41,262 nt of DNA from Lachnoclostridium sp. UBA7215 (GTDB taxonomy: Bacteria; Bacillota; Clostridia; Lachnospirales; Lachnospiraceae), in assembly GCA_002490465.1 (NCBI GenBank), contig DKUB01000067.1, positions 1-41,262 of the forward strand, written 5' to 3'. Positions 31,581 to 39,417 of this stretch are shown in pieces. The notes beneath the pieces were generated by a model, which worked only from the letters and a program-made list of their open reading frames with translations, ran no database searches and was not told the DNA's origin. Every line of letters begins with the position of its first letter. Positions within the stretch are counted from its first letter, which is position 1. Both the position numbers and the translations under genes were made by a program.

Positions 31581-33950
31581 GTGGAGCCATTGAGAGATAC
31601 ATTAACATCTTTTTACACGCTGAAGGGTGGCGCAGAGCAATTTGCTGCTTCTGATTTTTCAAGAAAAAATGACTGCCAGCTTGTGCTGGTTCACACGGCC
31701 GGTCTGACAGATATTATAGCGGATTATGGTTCTGCTTTTGCCATGACGCTTTTGGAAAATCAAGCCATTCAAATCAAGTCTTTTTTTGCCCGCCGCAATA
31801 TAAATGCTATTTGCTGCCGGGTTGTAAAACATACATTTGCCATTTTCTTCTCTGATGTTGACAATGAAGAATGTCAGCGCCTCATGACAAAAATGTTTAA
31901 AAAACTGGACCAAAATTTCTACGGACGCTCAGAAGACAGCCGTCCGCAAATCCGTGTTGGCGTTTATCATTTTTCAGATGCTGAAAACGATTACCGGAAA
32001 TCACTGGCCCACGCAGGAGCTGCGGTTGACAGCATTTCCCCGGGAAAGTCCGGCATTGCCATTTATCAGGAAGGAATGGAGGCTGCTATTAATTTCACCC
32101 CATCGCAGGACTATACACTTCGTCTGTCCGCAGAAGAACTGGTAGACTATGACAGCCACTTTATTGCTTTTGCTGCACATCTGTTGTCCGGTTCCCGTGA
32201 CCTGGACAGCAGTACGGACCTTTTGTTGGAACGAATAGGCCACCAATTCAAATTTGACCACGTTTTAATTGAAGAATTTTTTGAGGGACACAGCACTCGC
32301 ATAGTAAGCAAATGGACACGCCGGGACGGTGTACTTCCATGGAAAAATCAGATTACAAGCTTTGAGCGCTTTGATGGTTTTTTTGTTGATTTTGATGAGC
32401 GGGGTTTTAATATTGTTCCGGATGTCTTAAAAAAATCTTTCACTGATAAGGACATGAAATTTTTTAAGGCAGAAAAAATCCGCTCCTTTATCAATATTTT
32501 ATTATGTGACCATGACAGCCCCATCGGCTACATATCGTTCGGAAAAAGTGATCCTATGCCGGAAAATGCAAATCGGCTTATCAATACGCTGGCGCACTTA
32601 AGCCGTATTATTTCTTCTTTTTTATCCCTGCGCATTCAGCAAAATAAGCAGATGGACCGCATTCACGCGCTTTCCATTGACAATCTGACCGGCCTCTATA
32701 CCTATGCAGCCTTTCAGCGCCAGGTACAGCACCGTCTGCACCACTGCACTCCAGACAGAACTTACGCTTTTATTTCTGCAGATATCAGCCATTTTTCTAA
32801 TTTAAATGAAAATTTCGGATATAAAGAGGGAGATCATGTCCTTCGGCTTTTTTCAAAAAAACTAAAGGCTGGAAATCAGGAGCATATAGTATCCTGCCAT
32901 CTGGACGCTGACCGCTTTCTTTTATTTATGGAAAGCGAAAGCCGAAGTGCGATGCAGGAACAGATTCGCAACATGAGTGATGAATTTGAATCTTATCTGA
33001 ACAAACGTTATCCCATTAGTGATTTACGTGTGGTGGCAGGTATTTACTATGTGTCGAATCCAGAGAAAGACCTTCTCTACATGATTGATTCTGCCAATCA
33101 TGCAAGAAAAAGCATTAAAGAAAATTATGCCGAAAGCGTGGCCATTTATTCGGATGAACTCCGCACGCAGAGAAAGCGTTTGCTTGATGTGGTAGGCAGT
33201 ATACATGATGCTATACAGGATGGCTACATCGAGGCATTTTTACAGCCTAAGTTCTCAATGCAAAAACGTCAGATTGTCGGTGCAGAGGCACTTGTGCGCT
33301 GGCGCAATCCCGACAACACTTACCGGTATCCTGATCAGTTTATTCCGATTCTCGAAAACGCAGGACTTATTGTGGACTTAGATATGTGTATTTTCCGTCA
33401 GGTCCTCTCCGCGCTCTCCCGCTGGAAGGATGACGGCAAGCCGTTAATCCCCATATCGGTGAACTTTTCCCGGGTACATTTCCGTGACGAATATTTTTAT
33501 GAAAAAATAGCATCCATAACAAAACAATACCATGTTGACCCACGACTGGTTGAGATAGAAGTAACAGAAAATACCTTTGGTGAGAATCGTGAAAACCTGT
33601 ATTTGCAGCTTCAGCGCCTGCGGGAGTATGGATTCAGCGTTGATATTGATGATTTTGGAACCGGATACTCTTCTCTGAATATGCTTATGTCTGCACCCGT
33701 CGATATTGTCAAGGTTGACAAGAGCTTTATTGACCACTATGAAACGCAGGCAGAACAAACATATATTAATCAGATTGGCAGCTTAATTTTGTCCGCAGAC
33801 AAAAAAATAATATTTGAAGGCGTCGAGACAGAAGATCAGATTAATGTTCTGACGAACTACGGGTATGAATATGCACAGGGATACTTCTTCTCCCGTCCGA
33901 TTCCTCTTCCAGATTTTGAAGAAAAATATATTTACTCATCCGGTTATTAA
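31581..33950 (+). CDS. EAL cyclic-di-GMP phosphodiesterase with GAF and two degenerate GGDEF domains
   Basis: A 789-aa cytoplasmic protein. Residues about 1-165 look like a decayed GGDEF domain: RVVKHTFAIFF stands where RxGGDEFxxL is expected. A GAF-like sensor spans about 185-350 and a second GGDEF domain about 365-525, where the signature is replaced by CHLDADRFLLF, so no cyclase activity is expected. The EAL domain (about 535-780) is intact: GAEALVRW, SVNFSRVHF, VEIEVTENTF, DIDDFGTGYSS, IVKVDKSF, FEGVETED and AQGYFFSRP. I expect a c-di-GMP phosphodiesterase controlled by GAF and possibly by GTP binding at a degenerate GGDEF. The start is GTG 31581, 9 bases after GGAGG; the in-frame GTG at 31572 abuts the site. 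Pyruvate kinase follows 46 bases downstream with no clear promoter between. Confidence 0.9.
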   Translation: MEPLRDTLTSFYTLKGGAEQFAASDFSRKNDCQLVLVHTAGLTDIIADYGSAFAMTLLENQAIQIKSFFARRNINAICCRVVKHTFAIFFSDVDNEECQRLMTKMFKKLDQNFYGRSEDSRPQIRVGVYHFSDAENDYRKSLAHAGAAVDSISPGKSGIAIYQEGMEAAINFTPSQDYTLRLSAEELVDYDSHFIAFAAHLLSGSRDLDSSTDLLLERIGHQFKFDHVLIEEFFEGHSTRIVSKWTRRDGVLPWKNQITSFERFDGFFVDFDERGFNIVPDVLKKSFTDKDMKFFKAEKIRSFINILLCDHDSPIGYISFGKSDPMPENANRLINTLAHLSRIISSFLSLRIQQNKQMDRIHALSIDNLTGLYTYAAFQRQVQHRLHHCTPDRTYAFISADISHFSNLNENFGYKEGDHVLRLFSKKLKAGNQEHIVSCHLDADRFLLFMESESRSAMQEQIRNMSDEFESYLNKRYPISDLRVVAGIYYVSNPEKDLLYMIDSANHARKSIKENYAESVAIYSDELRTQRKRLLDVVGSIHDAIQDGYIEAFLQPKFSMQKRQIVGAEALVRWRNPDNTYRYPDQFIPILENAGLIVDLDMCIFRQVLSALSRWKDDGKPLIPISVNFSRVHFRDEYFYEKIASITKQYHVDPRLVEIEVTENTFGENRENLYLQLQRLREYGFSVDIDDFGTGYSSLNMLMSAPVDIVKVDKSFIDHYETQAEQTYINQIGSLILSADKKIIFEGVETEDQINVLTNYGYEYAQGYFFSRPIPLPDFEEKYIYSSGY

Positions 33951-33957
33951 TAAGGCA

Positions 33958-33978
33958 AAGGTGAGCGATGTTCACCTT
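33958..33978 (+). other. Hairpin between the EAL gene and pyk
   Basis: AAGGTGA (33958-33964) pairs with TCACCTT (33972-33978), loop GCGATGT. No T-run follows. It may mark a processing site or a weak attenuator just upstream of the pyk ribosome binding site. Confidence 0.4.
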
Positions 33979-33996
33979 GCAGAAATGAGGTAAAAC

Positions 33997-35415
33997 ATGC
34001 GAAAAACAAAAATCATATGCACCCTTGGACCATCCACTGATTCTGACGATATTCTGGAACAGCTTATCCAAAAGGGTATGGATGTTGCCAGACTCAATTT
34101 TTCCCACGGAACCCACCAGGAGCAAAAAGAACGAATGGCCAAGGTGCGTCTCTATCGAGAGCGCCACGGAAGGCCTGTGGCAATCCTTCTTGATACAAAG
34201 GGACCGGAAATCCGCACAAAGGACTTTGAAAACGGTCCTGTAACACTAAAGGAGGGCGATTCCTTTATGCTAACCGGACGCGATGTGCCCGGCAATGCCT
34301 CTCAGGTAAGTATTACCTATCCAAATCTGGCGAAGGATATTGCTCCCGAATGCCGCATTCTGATTGATGACGGCTTAGTAGAACTTCAGGTGGAATCCAT
34401 TCAGGACATGGATATCCACTGCCGTGTCCTGAATCCGGGAAAGGTAGGCAGCCACAAAGGAATCAATGTACCGGACACGCATATTATGCTCCCCTATTTA
34501 AGTGAAAAAGATAAGGAGGATCTCCTTCTTGGAATTACGGAAGATGTGGATTATGTTGCCGCCTCCTTTGTGCGTACAGCAAATGACGTAAATATGATCC
34601 GTTCTTTTCTAAATGAAAATGGTGGTGAAGAAATTCGCATTGTTGCAAAAATCGAGAACCGCGAGGGCGTACAAAACATTGATGAAATTATAAATACTTC
34701 TGACGCTATTATGATTGCCAGGGGCGATATGGGAGTGGAAATTCCGGCGGAAGATGTACCTGTTATCCAGAAATTAATTATTCAAAAGGTCTATGAAGCC
34801 GGTAAACAGGTTATTACTGCAACACAGATGTTGGAGTCTATGATTCACCAGCCACGCCCAACAAGAGCAGAGACAACAGACGTTGCCAATGCCATCTATG
34901 ACGGCACAAGTGCTATTATGCTATCCGGCGAAACTGCCGCTGGAAAGTATCCGATAGAGACATTAGAAATGATGATCCGCATTGCTAACCGCACGGAAAA
35001 AGACATCAATTACCGCAGGCGCTTTTTCCAGCGTGAGCGCCCGGCTGACCCTGATGTAACAGATGCCATCTGTCATGCCACCTGCACAACAGCCCACGAT
35101 CTCAACGCCCGCGCCATTATTACGGTTTCCAAATCGGGCCGTTCTGCGCGGATGATTTCGAAATACCGCCCGGACTGTGACATTATTGGCTGCGCCGTAA
35201 CAGATAAAGTATATCGGCAGCTCAATCTTTCCTGGGGAGTAATCCCTATTCTTCTCCAGGAAAAAAAGGATGTTTTTGAATTATTTGAACACGGTATCTG
35301 TGTCAGTCAACGAATGCAGCTTATTGATGCGGGAGATACCGTTGTCTTCACCTCCGGCGTTCCAATTGGGCAATCCGGCACAACAAATATGATTAAAGTA
35401 CAGACGGTAGAATAA
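33997..35415 (+). CDS. pyk: Pyruvate kinase
   Basis: A 472-aa glycolytic enzyme converting phosphoenolpyruvate and ADP into pyruvate and ATP. The N-terminal barrel start is MRKTKIICTLGPSTDSDDIL. The active-site block is AKIENREGVQNIDEI, with catalytic Lys, then MIARGDMGVEIPAEDVP and the family stretch TATQMLESMIHQPRPTRAE. The C-terminal allosteric domain (about residues 355-472, ITVSKSGRSARMISKYRP) is present, but the extra PEP-utiliser-like domain of Bacillus Pyk is absent. GAGG stands 6 bases before the ATG. Confidence 0.96.
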   Translation: MRKTKIICTLGPSTDSDDILEQLIQKGMDVARLNFSHGTHQEQKERMAKVRLYRERHGRPVAILLDTKGPEIRTKDFENGPVTLKEGDSFMLTGRDVPGNASQVSITYPNLAKDIAPECRILIDDGLVELQVESIQDMDIHCRVLNPGKVGSHKGINVPDTHIMLPYLSEKDKEDLLLGITEDVDYVAASFVRTANDVNMIRSFLNENGGEEIRIVAKIENREGVQNIDEIINTSDAIMIARGDMGVEIPAEDVPVIQKLIIQKVYEAGKQVITATQMLESMIHQPRPTRAETTDVANAIYDGTSAIMLSGETAAGKYPIETLEMMIRIANRTEKDINYRRRFFQRERPADPDVTDAICHATCTTAHDLNARAIITVSKSGRSARMISKYRPDCDIIGCAVTDKVYRQLNLSWGVIPILLQEKKDVFELFEHGICVSQRMQLIDAGDTVVFTSGVPIGQSGTTNMIKVQTVE

Positions 35416-35439
35416 AGCCCGGCTGAGAACCGCGGGCTT
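35415..35439 (+). terminator. Terminator-like hairpin 1 after pyk
   Basis: AAGCCCG (35415-35421) pairs with CGGGCTT (35433-35439). The stem begins in the pyk stop codon. Only a short T-tract follows, so it may be weak. Its core recurs 86 bases downstream. Confidence 0.5.
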
Positions 35440-35441
35440 CT

Positions 35442-35466
35442 AAAGAATCGGCATTGCCGATTCTTT
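35442..35466 (+). repeat. Hairpin repeat with CTTTGCTCCGCA tail, copy 3
   Basis: AAAGAATCGGCA (35442-35453) pairs perfectly with TGCCGATTCTTT (35455-35466) around a single T (in practice a loop of about 3 to 5 bases). The tail overlaps the stem end and reads CTTTGCTCCGCAAAAAAT, shared with the repeat at 28674 although the stem sequence differs. Confidence 0.6.
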
Positions 35467-35497
35467 GCTCCGCAAAAAATCACCCCACTGAATAAAC

Positions 35498-35528
35498 AAC
35501 AGGCCCGGCTGAGAACCGCGGGCCTGTT
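35498..35528 (+). terminator. Terminator hairpin 2 after pyk
   Basis: AACAGGCCCG (35498-35507) pairs with CGGGCCTGTT (35519-35528), followed by ATTTATTTTAT. The loop and inner stem are identical to hairpin 1 (GCCCGGCTGAGAACCGCGGG in both). The T-rich tail makes this the better terminator for pyk; on the minus strand it also lies just past the tRNA. Confidence 0.65.
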
Positions 35529-35543
35529 ATTTATTTTATAAAA

Positions 35544-35617
35544 TCGGAGTAACAGGATTTGAACCTGCGACCTCACGGCCCCCAGCCGTGCGCGCTACCA
35601 AACTACGCCATACTCCG
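35544..35617 (-). tRNA. tRNA-Pro, anticodon GGG
   Basis: A 74-base cloverleaf on the minus strand. The 7-bp acceptor stem CGGAGTA/TACTCCG is perfect with discriminator A. D-arm GCGTAGTTTGGTAGCGC. Anticodon arm CACGG-CTGGGGG-CCGTG gives anticodon GGG. The T-arm is CAGG-TTCAAAT-CCTG with one more pair. The 3' CCA is not encoded (TTT follows). Confidence 0.95.
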
Positions 35618-35629
35618 AAAAGCACCCTG

Positions 35630-35654
35630 CTTCCCTGCCTGTTTGACAGGGAAG
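35630..35654. other. Hairpin in the leader of tRNA-Pro
   Basis: CTTCCCTG (35630-35637) pairs with CAGGGAAG (35647-35654), 8 bp, 13 bases upstream of the mature tRNA 5' end. On the plus strand a TTTT follows. It could affect RNase P processing or end stray plus-strand transcripts. Confidence 0.45.
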
Positions 35655-35672
35655 TTTTGTGGGCTGTAATTT

Positions 35673-35749
35673 ATTATATCACAGGAAAGCTCGCTGAAGC
35701 TCATCGCTTCGGCTGATAACATTATATCATGCGGAAACACAAAATGCAA
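35673..35749 (-). promoter_or_regulatory. Promoter region of tRNA-Pro, possibly two tandem promoters
   Basis: Minus strand: TTGCAT (35749-35744), a 17-base spacer and TATAAT (35726-35721), with extended TG. A second TGATATAAT occurs 48 bases further on (TATAAT at 35678-35673) without a good -35. Either would transcribe the tRNA; the first leaves a leader of about 97 bases, the second about 50. Confidence 0.6.
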
Positions 35750-35770
35750 ATTCAAATATCCCGCGGGCGC

Positions 35771-35804
35771 GCTCGGATGTGCAAATTTATTTGCACATCC
35801 GAGC
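35771..35804. repeat. Perfect 16-bp hairpin with TTTGCCTTCGCA tail
   Basis: Positions 35771-35786 (starting GCTCGGATGTGC) pair perfectly with 35789-35804 across TT (in practice a 4- to 6-base loop). The plus-strand tail reads TTTGCCTTCGCAAGAA, resembling the tail of the hairpin repeats at 28674 and 35442. It lies 37 bases beyond the stop of the zinc-ribbon gene but has no minus-strand T-run. Confidence 0.6.
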
Positions 35805-35840
35805 TTTGCCTTCGCAAGAATAAACTATAGGAACCTATTA

Positions 35841-36722
35841 TTATTTATCGCTCTTTTTATCTCCCTTTTTATAAAGTCGGATTTTATCTATTGTATAGCC
35901 GTACGTACTGCTCTCATTTTTTACAACAAAAAGCGTATACTGCTGCGCTGTGTCCTCTTGCCCCGTCGTCCTGGAAACAAGACAGGCCTTTACGACAATT
36001 CGGTATTTTCCTTCTTTATACTGAATGATTTTTTCTATATCCATCTGGTATTTCCTATTACTGACCGATGATGAATTAAAACGTATTGTATTTCCCGAAC
36101 GCAGGAATACATAATCCGGGAAACTGCCACGGGTTGCCAGACGGAACTTGTATTTTCCGCCAAAAACGTCCTTAATTTCCTTTCCCGCCTTTTTCTTTAT
36201 AGAAGAATAGGAATCACCATATTTTATTGTCTTATCTGCAAACTGAAGTCTGTAAAGCGCCATGGCAGACGCAGACACGTCATCCCACTTAAATGGACGG
36301 TACCGGCGTGCATAATAAGATGCACCAAAGGCGAGGAACGGCCTGGTACGGACGAGCAAAGGTTTTATTTCTTCTTCCATATCCTCTGTAACATCCCCGG
36401 GTTCAAATACATAAGGAGTTGCCGTTGGCTCTGGCGTCTCTGTTGCTGATGGAACAGCACCTGCCGTATTTTCCGGTTCATCACTTTGCTCTACAACCGG
36501 TGTATCCGGTTTATTTCCATGTTCTAAAAACGGCAGGGCAAGACGGTCGGTCAGAATCAGCCAGGCAGCAACTGCTATCACAGCAACAAGCACAATAGCA
36601 ATAATACTTCCAATAAACATCCGACTGGCAACCATTCGCTGTATAATGGTTGTCCTCTCCCCACAGTGATAACAGAATTCATCATCACTTCTCAATTCCG
36701 TTTTGCAGCGTCTACACCTCAT
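35841..36722 (-). CDS. Zinc-ribbon membrane protein of unknown function
   Basis: A 293-aa protein. It begins with a zinc-ribbon knuckle pair, MRCRRCKTEL and FCYHCGERT (four Cys), then one membrane helix (about residues 36-57). A Pro/Thr/Glu linker with PEPTATPYVFEPGD and an extracytoplasmic domain of about 180 residues (TRPFLAFGASYYARRYRPFK onward) follow. The outer domain ends with a beta-rich part and a Lys/Asp tail. Zinc-ribbon plus single helix is a common Firmicutes layout of unknown role, perhaps envelope sensing. I set the start at ATG 36722 behind GGAGGG. It is divergent from gdpP; the two promoters lie back to back. Confidence 0.78.
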   Translation of the reverse strand: MRCRRCKTELRSDDEFCYHCGERTTIIQRMVASRMFIGSIIAIVLVAVIAVAAWLILTDRLALPFLEHGNKPDTPVVEQSDEPENTAGAVPSATETPEPTATPYVFEPGDVTEDMEEEIKPLLVRTRPFLAFGASYYARRYRPFKWDDVSASAMALYRLQFADKTIKYGDSYSSIKKKAGKEIKDVFGGKYKFRLATRGSFPDYVFLRSGNTIRFNSSSVSNRKYQMDIEKIIQYKEGKYRIVVKACLVSRTTGQEDTAQQYTLFVVKNESSTYGYTIDKIRLYKKGDKKSDK

Positions 36723-36806
36723 GCAATCCCTCCTTAACCGAAAATATACGTCAAACTCTGCTCTTGTGCCAGCATAAACAGAGTTAAATTGCATAACCCT
36801 GGTATC

Positions 36807-36835
36807 ATAATACACGATATTTCCATTAATTTCAA
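36807..36835 (-). promoter_or_regulatory. Promoter of the zinc-ribbon protein gene
   Basis: Minus strand: TTGAAA (36835-36830), a 17-base spacer and TATTAT (36812-36807). The predicted start near 36800 leaves a leader of about 78 bases. Confidence 0.6.
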
Positions 36836-36844
36836 TATTTGCAT

Positions 36845-36873
36845 TTGTCATCATAGAAATTCCATGCTATAAT
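36845..36873 (+). promoter_or_regulatory. Promoter of gdpP-rplI-dnaB
   Basis: TTGTCA (36845-36850), a 17-base spacer and perfect TATAAT (36868-36873) with extended TG (36865-36866). Its -35 box lies only 9 bases from the -35 of the divergent promoter. Confidence 0.75.
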
Positions 36874-36913
36874 GATGATTGGGTTAGTATTCCCAAAAAG
36901 GAGGTATACACTC

Positions 36914-38971
36914 TTGCGAGATAATAAAATTAAGGGAAATCTTCGGTCTTATCTGCGCTGGCCGCTCTTTTTAGGACTTCTCTTAATCGTTATGAATATA
37001 CAAATTTATACGGTAAATAAAAAAGCCGGACTGATCATGTCAGTATACGTTGTACTCTATTTGGTCGTTGCCATATTACTGTACCGTTTTAAAAGACCTG
37101 CTTTACTGCATGATTTAGTGGGATACTCCATGCGATTCCATGTCACGGTAAACCGCATTGCAACAGAACTGGATATTCCAGTTGCCATTCTTGGTCCAAA
37201 TGCCCGGTGTATCTGGGAAAACAGACAATTTCGTAATCTTTTTACTGAAAAGTTTAAGAAAAATTATTACATCACAGATGCTATCCCTTCTCTGACAGAA
37301 TCAGCACTTCCCGAGACGTCAGATACCAATGGCGAAATCCATTTTCATGTAAATGATATTTTTTATAAAGCCGTTATACAACGCATTAATCCGGAAAATA
37401 TATCGGAGGACTTACAGCAGGATGCAGCTAAAATCGGCATTGGCAGTGTATTATATGTAGTTTTTGTATATGACGAAACTGAGATCGTTCACTATATTCG
37501 GGAAAATTATGACCAGCGGCTGGATGTCGGCCTCCTTTATATAGATAATTATGAAGAGTCTCTCGCCCAGGTTGATGATGTACGGCGCGCGCTTTTGGCC
37601 GCTCTTGTAGACAGAAAAATAAACAAGTATATGCTGAACATTGACGCTATAACACGAAAACTGGAAAAGGACAAGTACATTTTCCTTTTTCAGCACAAAT
37701 ACCTGTCCAAACTTCAGGCAGATAAATTTTCCCTGCTTGACGAAATCCGCAACATTAATGCCGGAGAAGAAAAATCCATTACAATAAGCATGGGAATTGG
37801 CATACAAGCCGATACTTTCCGCAAACGCCAGGAGTATAGCCGCAGCGCCATTGATTTGGCCCTGGCTAGGGGCGGAGACCAGGTTGTTGTAAAAACCCGC
37901 GATAATATACTGTATTACGGCGGTAAAAGCATTCAGCAGGAAAAGAATACCCGCGTAAAAGCCCGTGTAAAGGCCCATGCCCTGCGCGATTCTATTGTTG
38001 CCGCAGATAAAGTAGTTATTATGGGGCATTCTCTGCCTGATGTAGATGCTATCGGCAGTGCCATCGGTATTTACCGCATTGCCCAGACACTTGAAAAACC
38101 GACCAAGATTGTAGTAAACCAGGTTACTTCTTCTCTTGCTCCTCTCCTTGATCTTTTCCGCAACAACAAAGATTACCCGGAAGATTTATTTATCCGGGGA
38201 GAAGAGGCACGGGAATTTATAGGTAACGGCAACGGTGTTTTGTTGATTATTGTGGATGTAAACCGCCCCTCCTATACCGATGCACCAGAGCTCTTATCAC
38301 TTGTAACCTCCTTGGTTGTTATTGACCATCATAGACAGACAGGGGAATCCTTTGAGAACCCTACCCTTTCCTATATTGAACCCTTTGCCTCCTCTTCCTG
38401 CGAAATGGTGGCAGAAATTTTGCAGTATGCCGGGGAGGAAATTCGCCTGAAAGCCGGAGAAGCCGATGCTCTGTATTCCGGGATTATGGTGGATACAAAT
38501 AACTTTATGAACAAGCCGGGCGTGAGAACGTTTGAGGCGGTCGCATTCCTGCGCCGCTCCGGTGCCGATATTATACGAATCCGCAAAATGTTCCGCTCCG
38601 ATATTTCCGAGTATAAAGTGCGGGCAGAAGCCATCCAGAACACGGAAATATATATGGGAGCGTATGCCATTGCCCCCTGCAATGCGGATGAATGTACATC
38701 TCCGACCATTGTAGGTGCAAAAATAGCGGATGATTTGCTGGATATCAATGAGATTAAAGCCTCGTTTGTCCTAACCTCTTATGAGGGAAAAATATATATA
38801 AGTGCGCGCTCTATTGATGAGTTAAATGTGCAGGTTGTTATGGAACGACTCGGCGGCGGCGGCCACATAACAAGTGCCGGTGCACAGCTTACCGAGTGTA
38901 CACTAACGGATGCTGCTGACCGTATTAAAGCAATTTTAAATAAAATGAAAGAAGAAGGTGACATTGAATGA
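36914..38971 (+). CDS. gdpP: GdpP-type cyclic-di-AMP phosphodiesterase
   Basis: A 685-aa membrane-bound DHH-family phosphodiesterase that hydrolyses c-di-AMP and thereby affects potassium, osmotic and cell-wall homeostasis. Two helices (about residues 13-32 and 36-55) are followed by a degenerate PAS region. A degenerate GGDEF domain, without the signature, spans about 170-300. The DHH domain has GHSLPDVDAIGSAIG near 369 and VVIDHHR near 468, and the DHHA1 end is GGGGHITSAGAQL. The start is TTG 36914, behind AAGGAGG with 9-base spacing; the in-frame ATG at 36872 lies inside the promoter. The gene overlaps rplI by 4 bases, the usual Firmicutes order gdpP-rplI-dnaB. Confidence 0.95.
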   Translation: MRDNKIKGNLRSYLRWPLFLGLLLIVMNIQIYTVNKKAGLIMSVYVVLYLVVAILLYRFKRPALLHDLVGYSMRFHVTVNRIATELDIPVAILGPNARCIWENRQFRNLFTEKFKKNYYITDAIPSLTESALPETSDTNGEIHFHVNDIFYKAVIQRINPENISEDLQQDAAKIGIGSVLYVVFVYDETEIVHYIRENYDQRLDVGLLYIDNYEESLAQVDDVRRALLAALVDRKINKYMLNIDAITRKLEKDKYIFLFQHKYLSKLQADKFSLLDEIRNINAGEEKSITISMGIGIQADTFRKRQEYSRSAIDLALARGGDQVVVKTRDNILYYGGKSIQQEKNTRVKARVKAHALRDSIVAADKVVIMGHSLPDVDAIGSAIGIYRIAQTLEKPTKIVVNQVTSSLAPLLDLFRNNKDYPEDLFIRGEEAREFIGNGNGVLLIIVDVNRPSYTDAPELLSLVTSLVVIDHHRQTGESFENPTLSYIEPFASSSCEMVAEILQYAGEEIRLKAGEADALYSGIMVDTNNFMNKPGVRTFEAVAFLRRSGADIIRIRKMFRSDISEYKVRAEAIQNTEIYMGAYAIAPCNADECTSPTIVGAKIADDLLDINEIKASFVLTSYEGKIYISARSIDELNVQVVMERLGGGGHITSAGAQLTECTLTDAADRIKAILNKMKEEGDIE

Positions 38972-39414
38972 AAGTTATATTATTACAAGATGTAAAATCT
39001 GTAGGGAAGAAAGATGAAATAGTAAATGTCAGTGACGGCTATGCCAGAAATTTTATTTTTAAAAAGAATCTTGGCATTGAAGCAACACAAAAAAATCTCA
39101 ATGATTTGAAGCTCCGTAAGCAAAACGATGATAAATTAGCTGCTCAAAAGCTGGCAGATGCACAGGCCTTTGGCGAAGAACTGAAAACAAAATCCATTAC
39201 CGTATCGATTAAAGCCGGACAGGATGGCCGGACATTCGGCTCTGTTTCAACAAAGGAAATTGCCACAGCCGCAAAGGAACAGCTTGGCTATGATTTGGAT
39301 AAGAAAAAAATGCAGCTGCAGGAACCGATTCGTGATATTGGAACATTTCAGGTACCCATTCGTCTCCACCCAAAAGTAACCGCTGAATTGAAGGTCATTG
39401 TGAAGGGGAAATAA
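38968..39414 (+). CDS. rplI: Ribosomal protein L9
   Basis: The 50S protein bL9, 148 aa. The N-terminal RNA-binding domain is MKVILLQDVKSVGKKDEIVN with GYARNFIFKKN; then comes the long connecting helix (LKLRKQNDDKLAAQKLADAQ) and the C-terminal domain ending VTAELKVIVKGK. The start codon overlaps the gdpP stop (ATGA). dnaB follows after 3 bases. Confidence 0.97.
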   Translation: MKVILLQDVKSVGKKDEIVNVSDGYARNFIFKKNLGIEATQKNLNDLKLRKQNDDKLAAQKLADAQAFGEELKTKSITVSIKAGQDGRTFGSVSTKEIATAAKEQLGYDLDKKKMQLQEPIRDIGTFQVPIRLHPKVTAELKVIVKGK

Positions 39415-39417
39415 CAC

